Below, piece by piece: positions 8,167-17,341 of a stretch of 64,000 bases of DNA. Numbering within the stretch: the first letter of the stretch is position 1; every line of letters starts with the position of its first letter. Location: the NCBI GenBank assembly GCA_035459025.1, contig DATHYT010000034.1:1-64000 (forward strand), given 5' to 3'. The position numbers and the translations under genes are program-made. The notes under the pieces were generated by a model that did not search any database, was not told where the DNA came from, and saw only the letters and a program-made list of their open reading frames with translations. Source of the stretch: JAABQT01 sp035459025. GTDB lineage: Bacteria > Pseudomonadota > Gammaproteobacteria > Burkholderiales > SG8-39.

Positions 8167-8883
8167 ATGAGCAACGACAAGCTGCCCAGGCCTGCGAGCC
8201 GCGCGCCGGAAATCAGCGCGCGCGAGGCATGGCGGGTGTTCGGCATTATGGCAGAGTTCGTCGAGTCGACCGAGCGCCTCGCCGACATCCGCCCCGCGGT
8301 CTCGATGTTCGGCAGCGCGCGCGTGGCGCCGGGCTCGCCCTACTACCGTCTCGCCGAGGAGGTCTCGCGCCTGCTCTCGGACGCGGGCTTCGCGGTGATC
8401 TCGGGCGGCGGCCCCGGCGTCATGGAAGCCGCCAACAAGGGCGCGCACGCCGGCATCTCGCCCGCCATCGGCCTCAACATCGATCTGCCGCGCGAGCAGA
8501 GCGGCAACCGCTTCCAGGACATCAGCCTGCGCTTCAAGCATTTCTTCGCGCGCAAGGTGATGTTCGTGAAATTCGCCACTGCCTTCATCATCCTGCCCGG
8601 CGGCTTCGGCACGCTCGACGAGCTGTTCGAGGCGCTCACGCTGGTGCAGACCGGCAAGACGCGCAAGATGCCGATCATCCTGATGCACGCGCCCTACTGG
8701 CGCGGGCTGCTGGCGTGGATCCGCGAGCGCCTGGTGGCCGAGGCGATGATCGACCCCGGCGACGCGGACCTGTTGCAGGTGATCGACGAGCCGCGCGCGG
8801 TGGTCGAGGCCATCTTCTCCTACTACGAGAAGCGCGGCTTCGAGCCCTCGCCGGCCGAGCGCGAGGTGCTGCTCAACCTCTAG
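8167..8883 (+). CDS. LOG family (lysine decarboxylase-like) Rossmann-fold protein
   Basis: The 238-residue protein carries the LOG hallmark PGGFGTLDE (residues 144-152) and the nucleotide-binding loop SGGGPGVMEAANKGA (79-93). LOG proteins hydrolyse nucleoside 5'-monophosphates at the N-glycosidic bond; plant homologues activate cytokinins. Bacterial members of this TIGR00730 type probably act as nucleotide phosphoribohydrolases. 'Lysine decarboxylase' is a historical misnomer. The N-terminus (EAWRVFGIMAEFVE) is conserved in betaproteobacteria, so the ATG one base from the polA start appears real. Confidence 0.9.
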   Translation: MSNDKLPRPASRAPEISAREAWRVFGIMAEFVESTERLADIRPAVSMFGSARVAPGSPYYRLAEEVSRLLSDAGFAVISGGGPGVMEAANKGAHAGISPAIGLNIDLPREQSGNRFQDISLRFKHFFARKVMFVKFATAFIILPGGFGTLDELFEALTLVQTGKTRKMPIILMHAPYWRGLLAWIRERLVAEAMIDPGDADLLQVIDEPRAVVEAIFSYYEKRGFEPSPAEREVLLNL

Positions 8884-8889
8884 TAAAAT
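8884..8889 (+). promoter_or_regulatory. Predicted -10 box (TAAAAT) for the thrB transcript
   Basis: TAAAAT directly follows the LOG stop codon and lies 7 bases before an ATG at 8897. Transcription would start at or next to the ATG, giving a leaderless mRNA. No -35 consensus is evident. Confidence 0.45.
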
Positions 8890-8896
8890 CGCCCGC

Positions 8897-8956
8897 ATGC
8901 GCCGCGATGCGCTCGACCCCGGACTGCGCGCGCAGCCGGTCACGCACCTCGACTGA
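8897..8956 (+). CDS. Possible 19-residue leader peptide upstream of thrB
   Basis: A short frame (MRRDALDPGLRAQPVTHLD) starts 7 bases after a TAAAAT box and stops one base before the TTG start of thrB. The stop and start are close enough for translational coupling. There is no run of threonine or isoleucine codons, so a classical amino-acid attenuator is not supported. It may be a short coupling ORF, the remnant of a larger protein, or chance. Confidence 0.35.
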   Translation: MRRDALDPGLRAQPVTHLD

Positions 8957-8957
8957 C

Positions 8958-9914
8958 TTGTCGGTCTATACCGCCGTCTCGCAGCCCGAGCTCGCGGCCT
9001 GGCTGCGCAACTACTCCGTGGGCGCGCTCGAGGCCCTCGAGCCGATCGAAACCGGTATAGAGAACACGAACTACTTCGTCACCACCGCGCAAGGCCGCTA
9101 CGTGCTCACGCTGTTCGAGCGCCTGCCCGCGGCCGAGCTGCCGTTCTATCTCAATCTGATGGCGCATCTTGCGCGCCACGGCATCCCCTGCCCGGCGCCG
9201 GTCGCCGGCCTGGACGACGCCTACCTCGGCGAGCTGAACGGCAAGCCCGCGGCGCTGGTGACGCGACTGCCCGGGCGCTCGCTCGAGCGCCCGGGGCCGG
9301 ACGAATGCGCCGCGCTCGGGGCGCTCGTCGCGCGCATGCACCTCGCCGCGCGCTCCTACGGCGCCTATCTCGATAATCCGCGCGGGCCGCGCTGGTGGCG
9401 CTTGGCGGCGCGCGATCTCGAGCCGTTCGTCGACGCCGGCGAGCGCCGGCTGCTGGAGGCGGAGCTCGCGTTCCAGGCGCGCCAGCGCTTTCCCGACCTG
9501 CCGCGCGGGCCGGTGCACGCGGACCTGTTTCGCGACAACGCGCTGTTCGAGGGACCGCGCCTTTCGGGGGTGTTCGACTTCTACTTCGCCGGTGTCGACT
9601 GCCTGCTCTACGATGTGGCGGTGTGCGCGAATGACTGGTGCCTCGCCGATCCGGCGCGCGACCGGCGCCTGGACCCGGCGCGCCTGCAGGCCTTTCTCGG
9701 CGCCTATGCGGCGCTGCGCCCGTTCAGCGCCGAGGAGCGCGATGCGTGGCCGGCGATGCTGCGCGCGGCGGCGCTGCGCTTCTGGCTCTCGCGCCTGCAC
9801 GACCTGCACCTGCCGCGCCCGGGCGAGCTGGTGCACGCGCACGACCCCGCGCACTTTCGCGACATTCTCGAGCGCCGCGCGGCCGAGGCGCCGCCCTGGC
9901 TCGCCGCGCCATGA
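8958..9914 (+). CDS. thrB: Homoserine kinase (ThrB, aminoglycoside-phosphotransferase fold)
   Basis: The 318-residue enzyme phosphorylates homoserine for threonine synthesis. It belongs to the alternative kinase type with an aminoglycoside/choline-kinase fold. Visible motifs are ETGIENTNYFV (nucleotide loop), GPVHADLFRDNALF (catalytic HxDxxxxN) and GVFDFYFAGVD (metal-binding Asp). The TTG start is chosen because the conserved N-terminus SVYTAVSQPELAAWL begins there; the longer frame upstream overlaps the LOG gene. The ATG of the next gene overlaps the stop (ATGA). Confidence 0.92.
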   Translation: MSVYTAVSQPELAAWLRNYSVGALEALEPIETGIENTNYFVTTAQGRYVLTLFERLPAAELPFYLNLMAHLARHGIPCPAPVAGLDDAYLGELNGKPAALVTRLPGRSLERPGPDECAALGALVARMHLAARSYGAYLDNPRGPRWWRLAARDLEPFVDAGERRLLEAELAFQARQRFPDLPRGPVHADLFRDNALFEGPRLSGVFDFYFAGVDCLLYDVAVCANDWCLADPARDRRLDPARLQAFLGAYAALRPFSAEERDAWPAMLRAAALRFWLSRLHDLHLPRPGELVHAHDPAHFRDILERRAAEAPPWLAAP

Positions 9915-10684
9915 ACGCGCGCCTGGTCTCGCCCATGCAGGGCGCGCGCTGGCTGGCCGCGGGCTGGCGCATGTTCCGCGCCGCGCCCCTCGGCTGGCTG
10001 GTGCTCGTTTTCGCCTATCTGATGGCGACGATGCTGCTGAGCGCGTTTCCGCTCATCGGGCCGGCGGCGGTGTCGGTGCTGATGCCGGCCTTCTCGGTGG
10101 GATTCATGGCGGCGAGCCGCGCCGCGGCGCGGCGTCAGGCGGTGGAGCTGCCGATGCTGTTCGCCGGATTCCGCGAGCGCCTGCCGCAGCAGCTGGTGCT
10201 GGGGTGCGTCTATGCGGCGGGCTTCGCCGCGGCGCTTGCCGGCTCGGCGCTGCTTGACGACGGCGCGCTGCTCGGCGTGCTGTTCTCGCCGCAGCGGGTC
10301 CAGGCGGAGGGCGGGCCCGGCGATGCGCTGCTCCTCGGCGTGCTCGCGTCGGCCCTGATCTACCTGCCCACCATGATGATGCTGTGGTTCGCGCCGGTGC
10401 TGGTGGCCTGGCATGCGGTGCACCCGGCCAAGGCGCTGTTCTACAGCCTGGTGGCGTTCTGGATGAACCGCACGGCGTTCATCGCCTACGCGCTCGCGCT
10501 CGCTCTGGTGCTCTTTCTGTCGATGGGCTCGGTGGTCCTGCTCGCCGCGCTGATGCCCGGCGAGGCCCCGGCCTTCAATCCGCGCTCGCTCGTTTTCCCG
10601 ATGGCGCTCGTCATCCTGCCGACGCTCTTCGCGAGCTACTACGCGAGCTACCAGGACGTGTTCGGCGCCGCCGGAGAACCCTGA
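9911..10684 (+). CDS. BPSS1780-type integral membrane protein
   Basis: The 257-residue protein has about six hydrophobic helices and is dominated by Ala and Leu. The start region VSPMQGARWLAAGWRMFRAAPLGWLVL matches (split for length) the betaproteobacterial BPSS1780 family, regularly found beside thrB. Function is unknown. It overlaps thrB by four bases and the next gene by one, so the three genes form one operon. Confidence 0.8.
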   Translation: MNARLVSPMQGARWLAAGWRMFRAAPLGWLVLVFAYLMATMLLSAFPLIGPAAVSVLMPAFSVGFMAASRAAARRQAVELPMLFAGFRERLPQQLVLGCVYAAGFAAALAGSALLDDGALLGVLFSPQRVQAEGGPGDALLLGVLASALIYLPTMMMLWFAPVLVAWHAVHPAKALFYSLVAFWMNRTAFIAYALALALVLFLSMGSVVLLAALMPGEAPAFNPRSLVFPMALVILPTLFASYYASYQDVFGAAGEP

Positions 10685-13600
10685 TGCAGCCCCGGCTGCG
10701 CGAGATCCCGTACAACTACACGTCGTTCTCGGACCGCGAAATCGTGCTGCGGCTGCTCGGCGCCGAGGGCTGGCGGCTGCTCGCCGAGCTGCGCGCCGAG
10801 CGGCGCACGGGACGCTCGGCGCGCATGCTGTACGAGGCGCTGGGCGAGATGTGGGTCATCCGGCGCAACCCCTACCTCGAGGACGGCCTGATCGCGGACC
10901 GGCGCGCGCGCCGCCAGCTGCTCGAGGGCATGCGCCGGCGCCTGGCGGAGATCGAGGCGCGGCGCGCCGGCAACGAGAAGGTGGGCGAGCTGCTGGCGCT
11001 GGCCGGCGCAGCGCTCGAGCGCTTCGCTGCATCGTTCGAGGAGACGCGCGCGCTGCGCGCCAGGGTGCTGAAGCGCCTGCGGCGCGTGACGCGGCGCGAC
11101 AACATCGCCTTCGACCCTTACGCGCGGGTCGCGCACGTCACCGACGCGACCGACTGGCGCGTGGAATACCCGTTCGTCGTCGTCTCGCCCGACACCGAGG
11201 AAGAGGTGCTGATGCTGGTGCGCGCGCTCGGCGCGCTCGGCCTGACCATCATCCCGCGCGGCGGCGGCACCGGCTATACCGGCGGTGCGGTGCCGCTCAC
11301 GCCGCGCGCCGCGGTCATCAACACCGAGAAGCTCGACACGCTGGGCGCGGTGGAGTGGCTGGAGCTGCCGGGCGCCGGACGCAAGACGCCCACGGTGCGC
11401 GCCGGCGCCGGCGTGGTGACGCGGCGCGTGATGGACGCGGCGGAGGAGGCGGGGCTCGTCTTCGCGGTCGATCCGACGTCGGCCGACGCGTCCTGCGTCG
11501 GCGGCAACGTCGCCATGAATGCCGGCGGCAAGAAGGCGGTGCTCTGGGGCACCGCGGTCGACAACCTCGCCTGGTGGAAGATGGTGACGCCGCAGGGCGA
11601 GTGGCTCGAGATCGAGCGCTACCAGCACAACTTAGGAAGGCTGCAGGACACCGCCAGCGCCACGTTTCACCTGCGGCGCATCTCGCCCGACGGCAAGAAG
11701 CTGCTCGAAGAGCGCGCCATCGAGCTGCCGGGGAGCGCGTTCCGCAAGCAGCGGCTCGGCAAGGACGTCACCGACAAGTTCCTCGGCGGGCTTCCCGGCG
11801 TGCAAAAGGAGGGCTGCGACGGCATCATCGTCGCCGCGCGCTTCATCCTGCACCGCATGCCTGCGCACACGCGCACGGTGTGCCTGGAATTCTTCGCACC
11901 GGCGGCCGAGGCCGTGCCGGCGATCGTAGAGATCCGCGACCACGTCGCGCGCCTCGCGGGCGTGCAGCTCGCCGGGCTCGAGCACCTCGACGAGCGCTAC
12001 GTGAAGGCGGTGGGCTACGGCACCAAGTCGCGCCGCGGGCAGCGGCCGCGGATGGTCCTGATCGGCGACCTGGTGGGCGCGAACGTCGACGAGGTGGCGA
12101 GCGCCGCGTCCTCGGTGGTGCGCATCGCCAACGCGCGCGGCGGCGAGGGCTTTGTCGCCGTGTCGGCCGAGGCGCGCAAGCGCTTCTGGCTCGACCGCGC
12201 GCGCACCGCGGCCATCGCGCGCCACACCAACGCCTTCAAGATCAACGAGGACGTGGTGATCCCGCTGGAGCATCTCGGCGCCTACAGCGACGGCGTCGAG
12301 CGCATCAACATCGAGTGCTCGATCGACAACAAGCTCGCGCTGCTCGATGCGCTCGAGGAATATTTCCAGGGCGCGCTGCCGCTGGTGCAGGGCGAGGAGG
12401 CGCTGCCGCGACCGGAGCTGCTCGGCGACCGCGCGCAGCAGGCGCTCGATCTCCTCGCCGCGGTGCGCACGCGCTGGCAGCGGCTGAGGAACGGCATCGA
12501 TTTCGAGTTCGCCAAGCTGCAGGCGCGCACCGAGCGCCTGTCATGGAAGACCGAGGTGCGCGCGGAGCTCGCGCGCATCTTTGCCGGACCGCCCTACGCG
12601 AAGATCCTCGAGGAGGCCGACGCGCTGCACAAGCGCGTGCGGCGCGGCCGCGTGTTCGTCGCGCTTCACATGCACGCCGGCGACGGCAACGTGCACAGCA
12701 ACATTCCGGTGAACTCGGACGACTACGCCATGCTGCAGCGCGCGACGCAGGTGGTGGCGCGCCTGATGGCGCTCGCCAAGTCCCTCGGCGGCGTGGTCTC
12801 GGGCGAGCACGGCATCGGCATCACCAAGCTCGAATACCTCGAGCCCGCGGAGCTCGAAGCGTTCCGCGCCTACAAGGAGGCCGTTGATCCCGAGGGGCGC
12901 TTCAACGCCGGCAAGCTGCTGGCCGGCGGGGGGCTGGAGAACGCCTACACGCCGAGCTTCTCGCTGATCGGCGCCGAGTCGCTGATCCTGGAGGAGACCG
13001 ACCTCGGTGCCGTGACCCGCTCGGTCAAGGATTGCCTGCGTTGCGGCAAGTGCAAGCCGGCGTGCGCCACGCATGTGCCGCGCGCCAACCTGCTCTACTC
13101 GCCGCGCGACAAGATCCTCGCCGCCTCGCTCCTCATCGAAGCGATCCTCTATGAGGAGCAGACGCGCCGCGGCGTGGCGCGCGTGCACTACGACGCCTTC
13201 GCCGACGTCGCCGAGCACTGCACGGTGTGCCACAAGTGCGCCAGTCCCTGTCCGGTGGACATCGATTTCGGCGACGTGTCCATCGCCATGCGCAACCTCC
13301 TGCGCCGCGCCGGGAAAGCGCGCTTCAATCCGGGCACGCGCGCCTCGATGCTGCTTCTCACCGCCACCGATCCGCGCGCCGTGCGCGCGGCGCGCCTCGC
13401 CCTGGTCGGCTGGGGCTTCCGGCTGCAGCGCGCAGCGCATCGCCTCCTCCGCCTTCTGTGGCGCGGGCAGACCGCGCGCCCGCCTGCCACCACCGGGCAG
13501 CCGCCGCTGCGCGCCCAGGTGGTGCACTTCGTCAACAAGGCGCTGCCCGGCGCTCTGCCGAAGAAGACGGCGCGCGCGCTCCTTGACATCGAGGACGCGA

Positions 13601-14424
13601 AGATCGTGCCCATCGTGCGCGATCCGGCCAAGGTGGGAGAAGACTCGGACGCGGTGTTCTACTTCCCGGGCTGCGGCTCGGAGCGCCTGTTCAGCCAGGT
13701 AAGCCTCGCCGCGCAGGCCATGCTCTACGAGGTGGGCGCGCAGTGCGTGCTGCCGCCGGGATACCTGTGCTGCGGCTATCCGCAGAGCGCCGCCGGCGAG
13801 CAGGACAAGGGCGAGAGGATCATCACCGCCAACCGCGTGCTGTTCCACCGCCTGGCGACCACGCTCAACTACCTCGACATCCGCACCGTGAACGTGTCGT
13901 GCGGCACCTGCCTCGACCAGTTGGAGAAGTACGAGTTCGAGCGCATCTTTCCCGGCTCGAGGCTGATCGACATCCACGAATACCTCCTGGAGAAGGGCGT
14001 CAAGCTCGAAGGCGTCGAGGGCCAGCGCTATCTGTACCACGACCCCTGCCATACGCCGATGAAGCTGCGCGCGCCGCTGGAGACGGTGCGCGCGCTGACC
14101 GGCGGCGCCGTGCAGCCCGCCGCGCGCTGCTGCGGCGAGTCTGGCACGCTCGCCACGACGCGCCCCGACATCTCGACGCAGGTGCGCTATCGCAAGGAAG
14201 AGGAGCTCAAGCGCGACGTGGCGGCGCTCCCGGGCGACGGCCCGGTGAAGGTGCTCACGTCGTGCCCGTCGTGCCTGCAGGGCCTTGCACGCTTCGACGC
14301 GGACGCGGGCACGCAGGCCGATTACATCGTGGTCGAGATGGCGCGGCGCCTGCTGGGCGAGAACTGGCTGCCGGAATTCGTCGGCAAGGCGAACACCGGC
14401 GGCATCGAGCGCGTGCTGCTGTAG
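10684..14424 (+). CDS. Giant FAD-linked/Fe-S oxidoreductase with DUF3683 N-terminus
   Basis: The 1246-residue protein combines several modules. They are an N-terminal DUF3683 segment (about 1-115), a PCMH-type FAD-binding domain (RGGGTGYTGGAVPL near 191), an FAD-oxidase C-terminal domain (HMHAGDGNVHSNIP near 660; SGEHGIGITK near 705), two 4Fe-4S ligand sets (CLRCGKCKPAC near 784; CTVCHKCASPCP near 844), and two CCG cysteine-rich modules (FPGCGSERLF and CCGYPQ, then YHDPCH, CCGESGTL and SCPSC). This is the D-lactate/glycolate dehydrogenase architecture (GlcD plus GlcF) in one chain, expected to pass electrons to quinone. The physiological 2-hydroxyacid is unknown. It ends the thrB operon. Confidence 0.88.
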   Translation: MQPRLREIPYNYTSFSDREIVLRLLGAEGWRLLAELRAERRTGRSARMLYEALGEMWVIRRNPYLEDGLIADRRARRQLLEGMRRRLAEIEARRAGNEKVGELLALAGAALERFAASFEETRALRARVLKRLRRVTRRDNIAFDPYARVAHVTDATDWRVEYPFVVVSPDTEEEVLMLVRALGALGLTIIPRGGGTGYTGGAVPLTPRAAVINTEKLDTLGAVEWLELPGAGRKTPTVRAGAGVVTRRVMDAAEEAGLVFAVDPTSADASCVGGNVAMNAGGKKAVLWGTAVDNLAWWKMVTPQGEWLEIERYQHNLGRLQDTASATFHLRRISPDGKKLLEERAIELPGSAFRKQRLGKDVTDKFLGGLPGVQKEGCDGIIVAARFILHRMPAHTRTVCLEFFAPAAEAVPAIVEIRDHVARLAGVQLAGLEHLDERYVKAVGYGTKSRRGQRPRMVLIGDLVGANVDEVASAASSVVRIANARGGEGFVAVSAEARKRFWLDRARTAAIARHTNAFKINEDVVIPLEHLGAYSDGVERINIECSIDNKLALLDALEEYFQGALPLVQGEEALPRPELLGDRAQQALDLLAAVRTRWQRLRNGIDFEFAKLQARTERLSWKTEVRAELARIFAGPPYAKILEEADALHKRVRRGRVFVALHMHAGDGNVHSNIPVNSDDYAMLQRATQVVARLMALAKSLGGVVSGEHGIGITKLEYLEPAELEAFRAYKEAVDPEGRFNAGKLLAGGGLENAYTPSFSLIGAESLILEETDLGAVTRSVKDCLRCGKCKPACATHVPRANLLYSPRDKILAASLLIEAILYEEQTRRGVARVHYDAFADVAEHCTVCHKCASPCPVDIDFGDVSIAMRNLLRRAGKARFNPGTRASMLLLTATDPRAVRAARLALVGWGFRLQRAAHRLLRLLWRGQTARPPATTGQPPLRAQVVHFVNKALPGALPKKTARALLDIEDAKIVPIVRDPAKVGEDSDAVFYFPGCGSERLFSQVSLAAQAMLYEVGAQCVLPPGYLCCGYPQSAAGEQDKGERIITANRVLFHRLATTLNYLDIRTVNVSCGTCLDQLEKYEFERIFPGSRLIDIHEYLLEKGVKLEGVEGQRYLYHDPCHTPMKLRAPLETVRALTGGAVQPAARCCGESGTLATTRPDISTQVRYRKEEELKRDVAALPGDGPVKVLTSCPSCLQGLARFDADAGTQADYIVVEMARRLLGENWLPEFVGKANTGGIERVLL

Positions 14425-14427
14425 AGT
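14422..14427 (+). promoter_or_regulatory. Predicted -10 box (TAGAGT) overlapping a stop codon
   Basis: The first three bases are the stop codon of the oxidoreductase. The ATG of the next gene follows 8 bases after the box, and no ribosome binding site fits between them. A leaderless transcript is implied if the box is used. Confidence 0.4.
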
Positions 14428-14435
14428 TTGCCGCG

Positions 14436-16049
14436 ATGAGCCCGCCGAGCGCCTTGCCGCCGCCCGCGATCGATCCCGCGGCGCAGCCCGAGTTCAGCGA
14501 CGCGGCGAGCGCCAAGGCCTGGCTCGAGCACGTGCCGCTCGCCAACGTGTCGGCGGCGCAGCACCAGCTGCTCGTGCAGATCGAGGAGTTCAACCGCTAC
14601 GCGGCCGGGCCGGAGGCCCGCTTCGCCGTGATGGAGACGCTGCGCGAGGCGGTGAACTTCGTGCAGATCGAGCAGGCCAAGCGCTTCACCAACCGCGCGC
14701 TGCCGATGCAGGCGGCCGAGGCGACCCTGTTCGAAGAAACGATCGAGCTGTGGGAGCAGATGCGCCTGGGCTACCTGCGCTGCCTGGAGGCGGATGCCGC
14801 GGCGCTGCGCGGCAAGCGCGCGCTCCTCGCGCAGCGCGCGCTCGCCTACTCGGGGCTGCGCATGTTCCACCACTACCGCGCTTACCGGCAGGTCCCGGCG
14901 CGCGACTGGCGCAACCTGCACCAGACCTACGCGCGCGCCGAGCATCTGGGCGTGACCGAGACGGCGGTGAAAGACTACCTCAACCGCGACGTGCACGACA
15001 CCTCGCCGCGCATCGCCTACCTGCGCGCCACGCTGATGGGCATGTGCAACCCGCACGAGCTGACGCCGCGCCAGCTCACGTTCGTCGCCTACCTGCTCGA
15101 GCGCTGGGCCGACAAGGTGGAGATCTCGGGCGCGCCGGTCGACGAGGGCGATCTGCCGCCGCTCAGCGTCGACCTCGCCGGCGAGCGCTGCGCCGAGCGC
15201 GGCACCGCGGCGGGCGCCGAGCCGCGCTACCTGGATGCGCGGCGATTGGCGAAGAGCATCCGCAACCGCGTCGCGCTGCTCAGAAAGGGCGAGTCGCCGG
15301 CGCGGCTCGCGCTCGGTGAGGACTGCGTGCAGCCCTCGTGCGAGCAGCTGCTCGTGTTCCTGTACCGGCAGTGGTGCCAGGCGCGCCCCGCGCGCGGCGT
15401 GGACCGCGACCGCGCGCAAGACAAGGTGCAGGCCTGCACCGGCCTTGCCGCCATCCACTATTACGTCTCGGGGCGGGTGTTCCGCGTCACGGCCACCTTC
15501 AAGGAGCTCACCGCGAGGCAGCGCGACGAGATCGCCACCTTTGGCCGCGTCAGCACGCGCGACGAGGACGACTACAGCGTGGCGCAGGGATTTCTGCTCG
15601 AGCAGTGGCAGCTCGAGGACGAGAGCGCGCAGGGCCTGAAGATGCTGCGCCGCGCCGGCAGTCCCGGGCAGCGCATGGCGGCCGGCCAGCTCGTCGGTGT
15701 GCGGCATGCAGACGCAAAGAGCTTCCAGATCGGCCAGGTGCGCTGGCTGCTCGCCACCGAGGCCGGGGACCTGGTCTGCGGCGTGAAGCTGCTGCCCGGG
15801 CTGCCGCTCGCCGGCGCGGTGCGCGGCACCGGCGTCAACGCCGCCGACGAGAAGTACGTGCAGGCCGTGGCGCTCGCCGCGGTGCCGGCGCTCAAGGCGC
15901 CGCCGACTCTGGTCCTGGCGCCGGGCTGGTTCCGGCCCAAGCGCGTCATCGAGGCCGCGATCCCGAAGCCGATGCGCGCGCGGCTGCTGGAAGTGCTCGA
16001 GCGCGGCAACGATTTCGAGCGCGTCGCCTACGAGGTGTTGCCGGACTAG
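14436..16049 (+). CDS. PilZ-like putative cyclic-di-GMP-binding protein
   Basis: The 537-residue soluble protein has a long helical N-terminal part (about 1-330) and a C-terminal part containing R371-x3-R375 followed by D395-x-S397-x-x-G400. This is the RxxxR...DxSxxG pattern by which PilZ domains bind cyclic di-GMP. Similar large proteins are annotated as cyclic-di-GMP receptors in betaproteobacteria. No output domain is recognisable in the N-terminal part. The gene is convergent with phoR, and the stop codons overlap. The PilZ call rests on motif spacing only. Confidence 0.6.
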   Translation: MSPPSALPPPAIDPAAQPEFSDAASAKAWLEHVPLANVSAAQHQLLVQIEEFNRYAAGPEARFAVMETLREAVNFVQIEQAKRFTNRALPMQAAEATLFEETIELWEQMRLGYLRCLEADAAALRGKRALLAQRALAYSGLRMFHHYRAYRQVPARDWRNLHQTYARAEHLGVTETAVKDYLNRDVHDTSPRIAYLRATLMGMCNPHELTPRQLTFVAYLLERWADKVEISGAPVDEGDLPPLSVDLAGERCAERGTAAGAEPRYLDARRLAKSIRNRVALLRKGESPARLALGEDCVQPSCEQLLVFLYRQWCQARPARGVDRDRAQDKVQACTGLAAIHYYVSGRVFRVTATFKELTARQRDEIATFGRVSTRDEDDYSVAQGFLLEQWQLEDESAQGLKMLRRAGSPGQRMAAGQLVGVRHADAKSFQIGQVRWLLATEAGDLVCGVKLLPGLPLAGAVRGTGVNAADEKYVQAVALAAVPALKAPPTLVLAPGWFRPKRVIEAAIPKPMRARLLEVLERGNDFERVAYEVLPD

Positions 16050-17341
16050 GCCACCGCCCGCGCCGGGCCCGCCGGCGCCAAGCGATCGGCGGGGAATTCG
16101 GCGCGAAACGTCGAGCCCTTCCCGAACGCGCTTTCCACCTCGAGGCTCGCCTGGTGCCGCGTCAGCACGTGCTTGACGATGGCGAGCCCCAAGCCGGTGC
16201 CGCCCGAGTCGCGTGAGCGCCCCTGGTCGACGCGGTAGAAGCGCTCGGTGAGCCGCGGGATGTGGCGCGTCTCGACGCCGATGCCCGTGTCCTGCACGGC
16301 GAAGATGCCGCGCTTGCCCTCGAGCCGCCAGGACAGCGTGATCGTGCCTCCCGGTGGGGTGTAGTTCACCGCGTTGGAAACGAGGTTGGCGAACGCGCTG
16401 TGCAGCTCGCGCGCGCTGCCGGTGAGCAGGGCGTCGTGCTCGATGCGGCTCACGACCTGGTGGCGCCCGGCCGACAGTGCGCGCGCCTCCTCCACGAGCC
16501 GCTCCACCAACGCGCGCATGTCGATGGCCTGCTCGTCGGCCGGCGCCGGGCTCGATTCCAGCGCCGAGAGCGTGAGCAGGTCCTCGATTAGCTGCTGCAT
16601 GCGCCGCGCCTGCTCGGCCATCAGGCCGAGGTAGCGCCGGCGCTGCGCGGGGCTCATCTCGATTTCGGCCTCACCCAGCGTCTCGACGAAGCCCGCGAGC
16701 ACGGTGATCGGCGTCTTCAGCTCGTGCGAGACGTTGGCGACGAAGTCGCGGCGCATGGTCTCGAGCTTTTCCTGCGCCGTGATGTCGCGCGAGATCAGCA
16801 GCTTTTGCTCGTCGCCGAACTCGATCAGGCGCACCAGGAGCACCGTTTCGCCGCGTACGCCGCGCAGCACGAGCGGCTCGTCGAACCTGCCCGCCTCGAG
16901 CCAGGCGATGAAGGCCGGGTGGCGCATGAAGTTCGCCACCGGGCGCCCCAGGTCGCGGCGCGCGTCGATGCTGAAGTGCCGCGCCGCCGTCGGATTGGCC
17001 CACTCGATGTGGTACTCGCGGTCGAGAATCACCACGCCGTCGGGCAGCGCGCGGCCGGCGTCGCGAAAGCGCGCCAGCGCCGCGCGCAGGCGCTCGCGCT
17101 CGTCGTCGCGGTCCTTGAGGTGCCGGTGCAGCGTGGCGAACGCGTCTTCCCACAGGCCGCGCCCCGGGGGCAGCGCGTCGCGCGAGGGCCGCGAGAGCCA
17201 GCGCAGGAACGCCGCGAGCTGCACCGTGTGGAACAGGAGCGCCAGCGCGAGCACCGCCGCTACGCCGCCCCAACCCCACAGCAGGCCCGCGGCCGCTGCC
17301 GCCACTGCCACCGCGAGCGCGCTGGCCCAGGCCGGATTCAA
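16046..17341 (-). CDS. phoR: Phosphate regulon sensor histidine kinase PhoR
   Basis: The 431-residue kinase has a hydrophobic N-terminal hairpin (about residues 6-48), a PAS domain (about 95-185), a dimerisation helix with phospho-acceptor H206 in NVSHELKTP, and the ATP-binding N, G1 and G2 boxes (NLVSNAVNYTP, DTGIGV, GGTGLGLAIVK). It phosphorylates PhoB under phosphate limitation. The start is a TTG overlapping the phoB stop (TTGA). An upstream extension of this frame runs through phoB out of phase and was rejected. No phoU or pst genes are in the window. Confidence 0.9.
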   Translation of the reverse strand: MNPAWASALAVAVAAAAAGLLWGWGGVAAVLALALLFHTVQLAAFLRWLSRPSRDALPPGRGLWEDAFATLHRHLKDRDDERERLRAALARFRDAGRALPDGVVILDREYHIEWANPTAARHFSIDARRDLGRPVANFMRHPAFIAWLEAGRFDEPLVLRGVRGETVLLVRLIEFGDEQKLLISRDITAQEKLETMRRDFVANVSHELKTPITVLAGFVETLGEAEIEMSPAQRRRYLGLMAEQARRMQQLIEDLLTLSALESSPAPADEQAIDMRALVERLVEEARALSAGRHQVVSRIEHDALLTGSARELHSAFANLVSNAVNYTPPGGTITLSWRLEGKRGIFAVQDTGIGVETRHIPRLTERFYRVDQGRSRDSGGTGLGLAIVKHVLTRHQASLEVESAFGKGSTFRAEFPADRLAPAGPARAVA

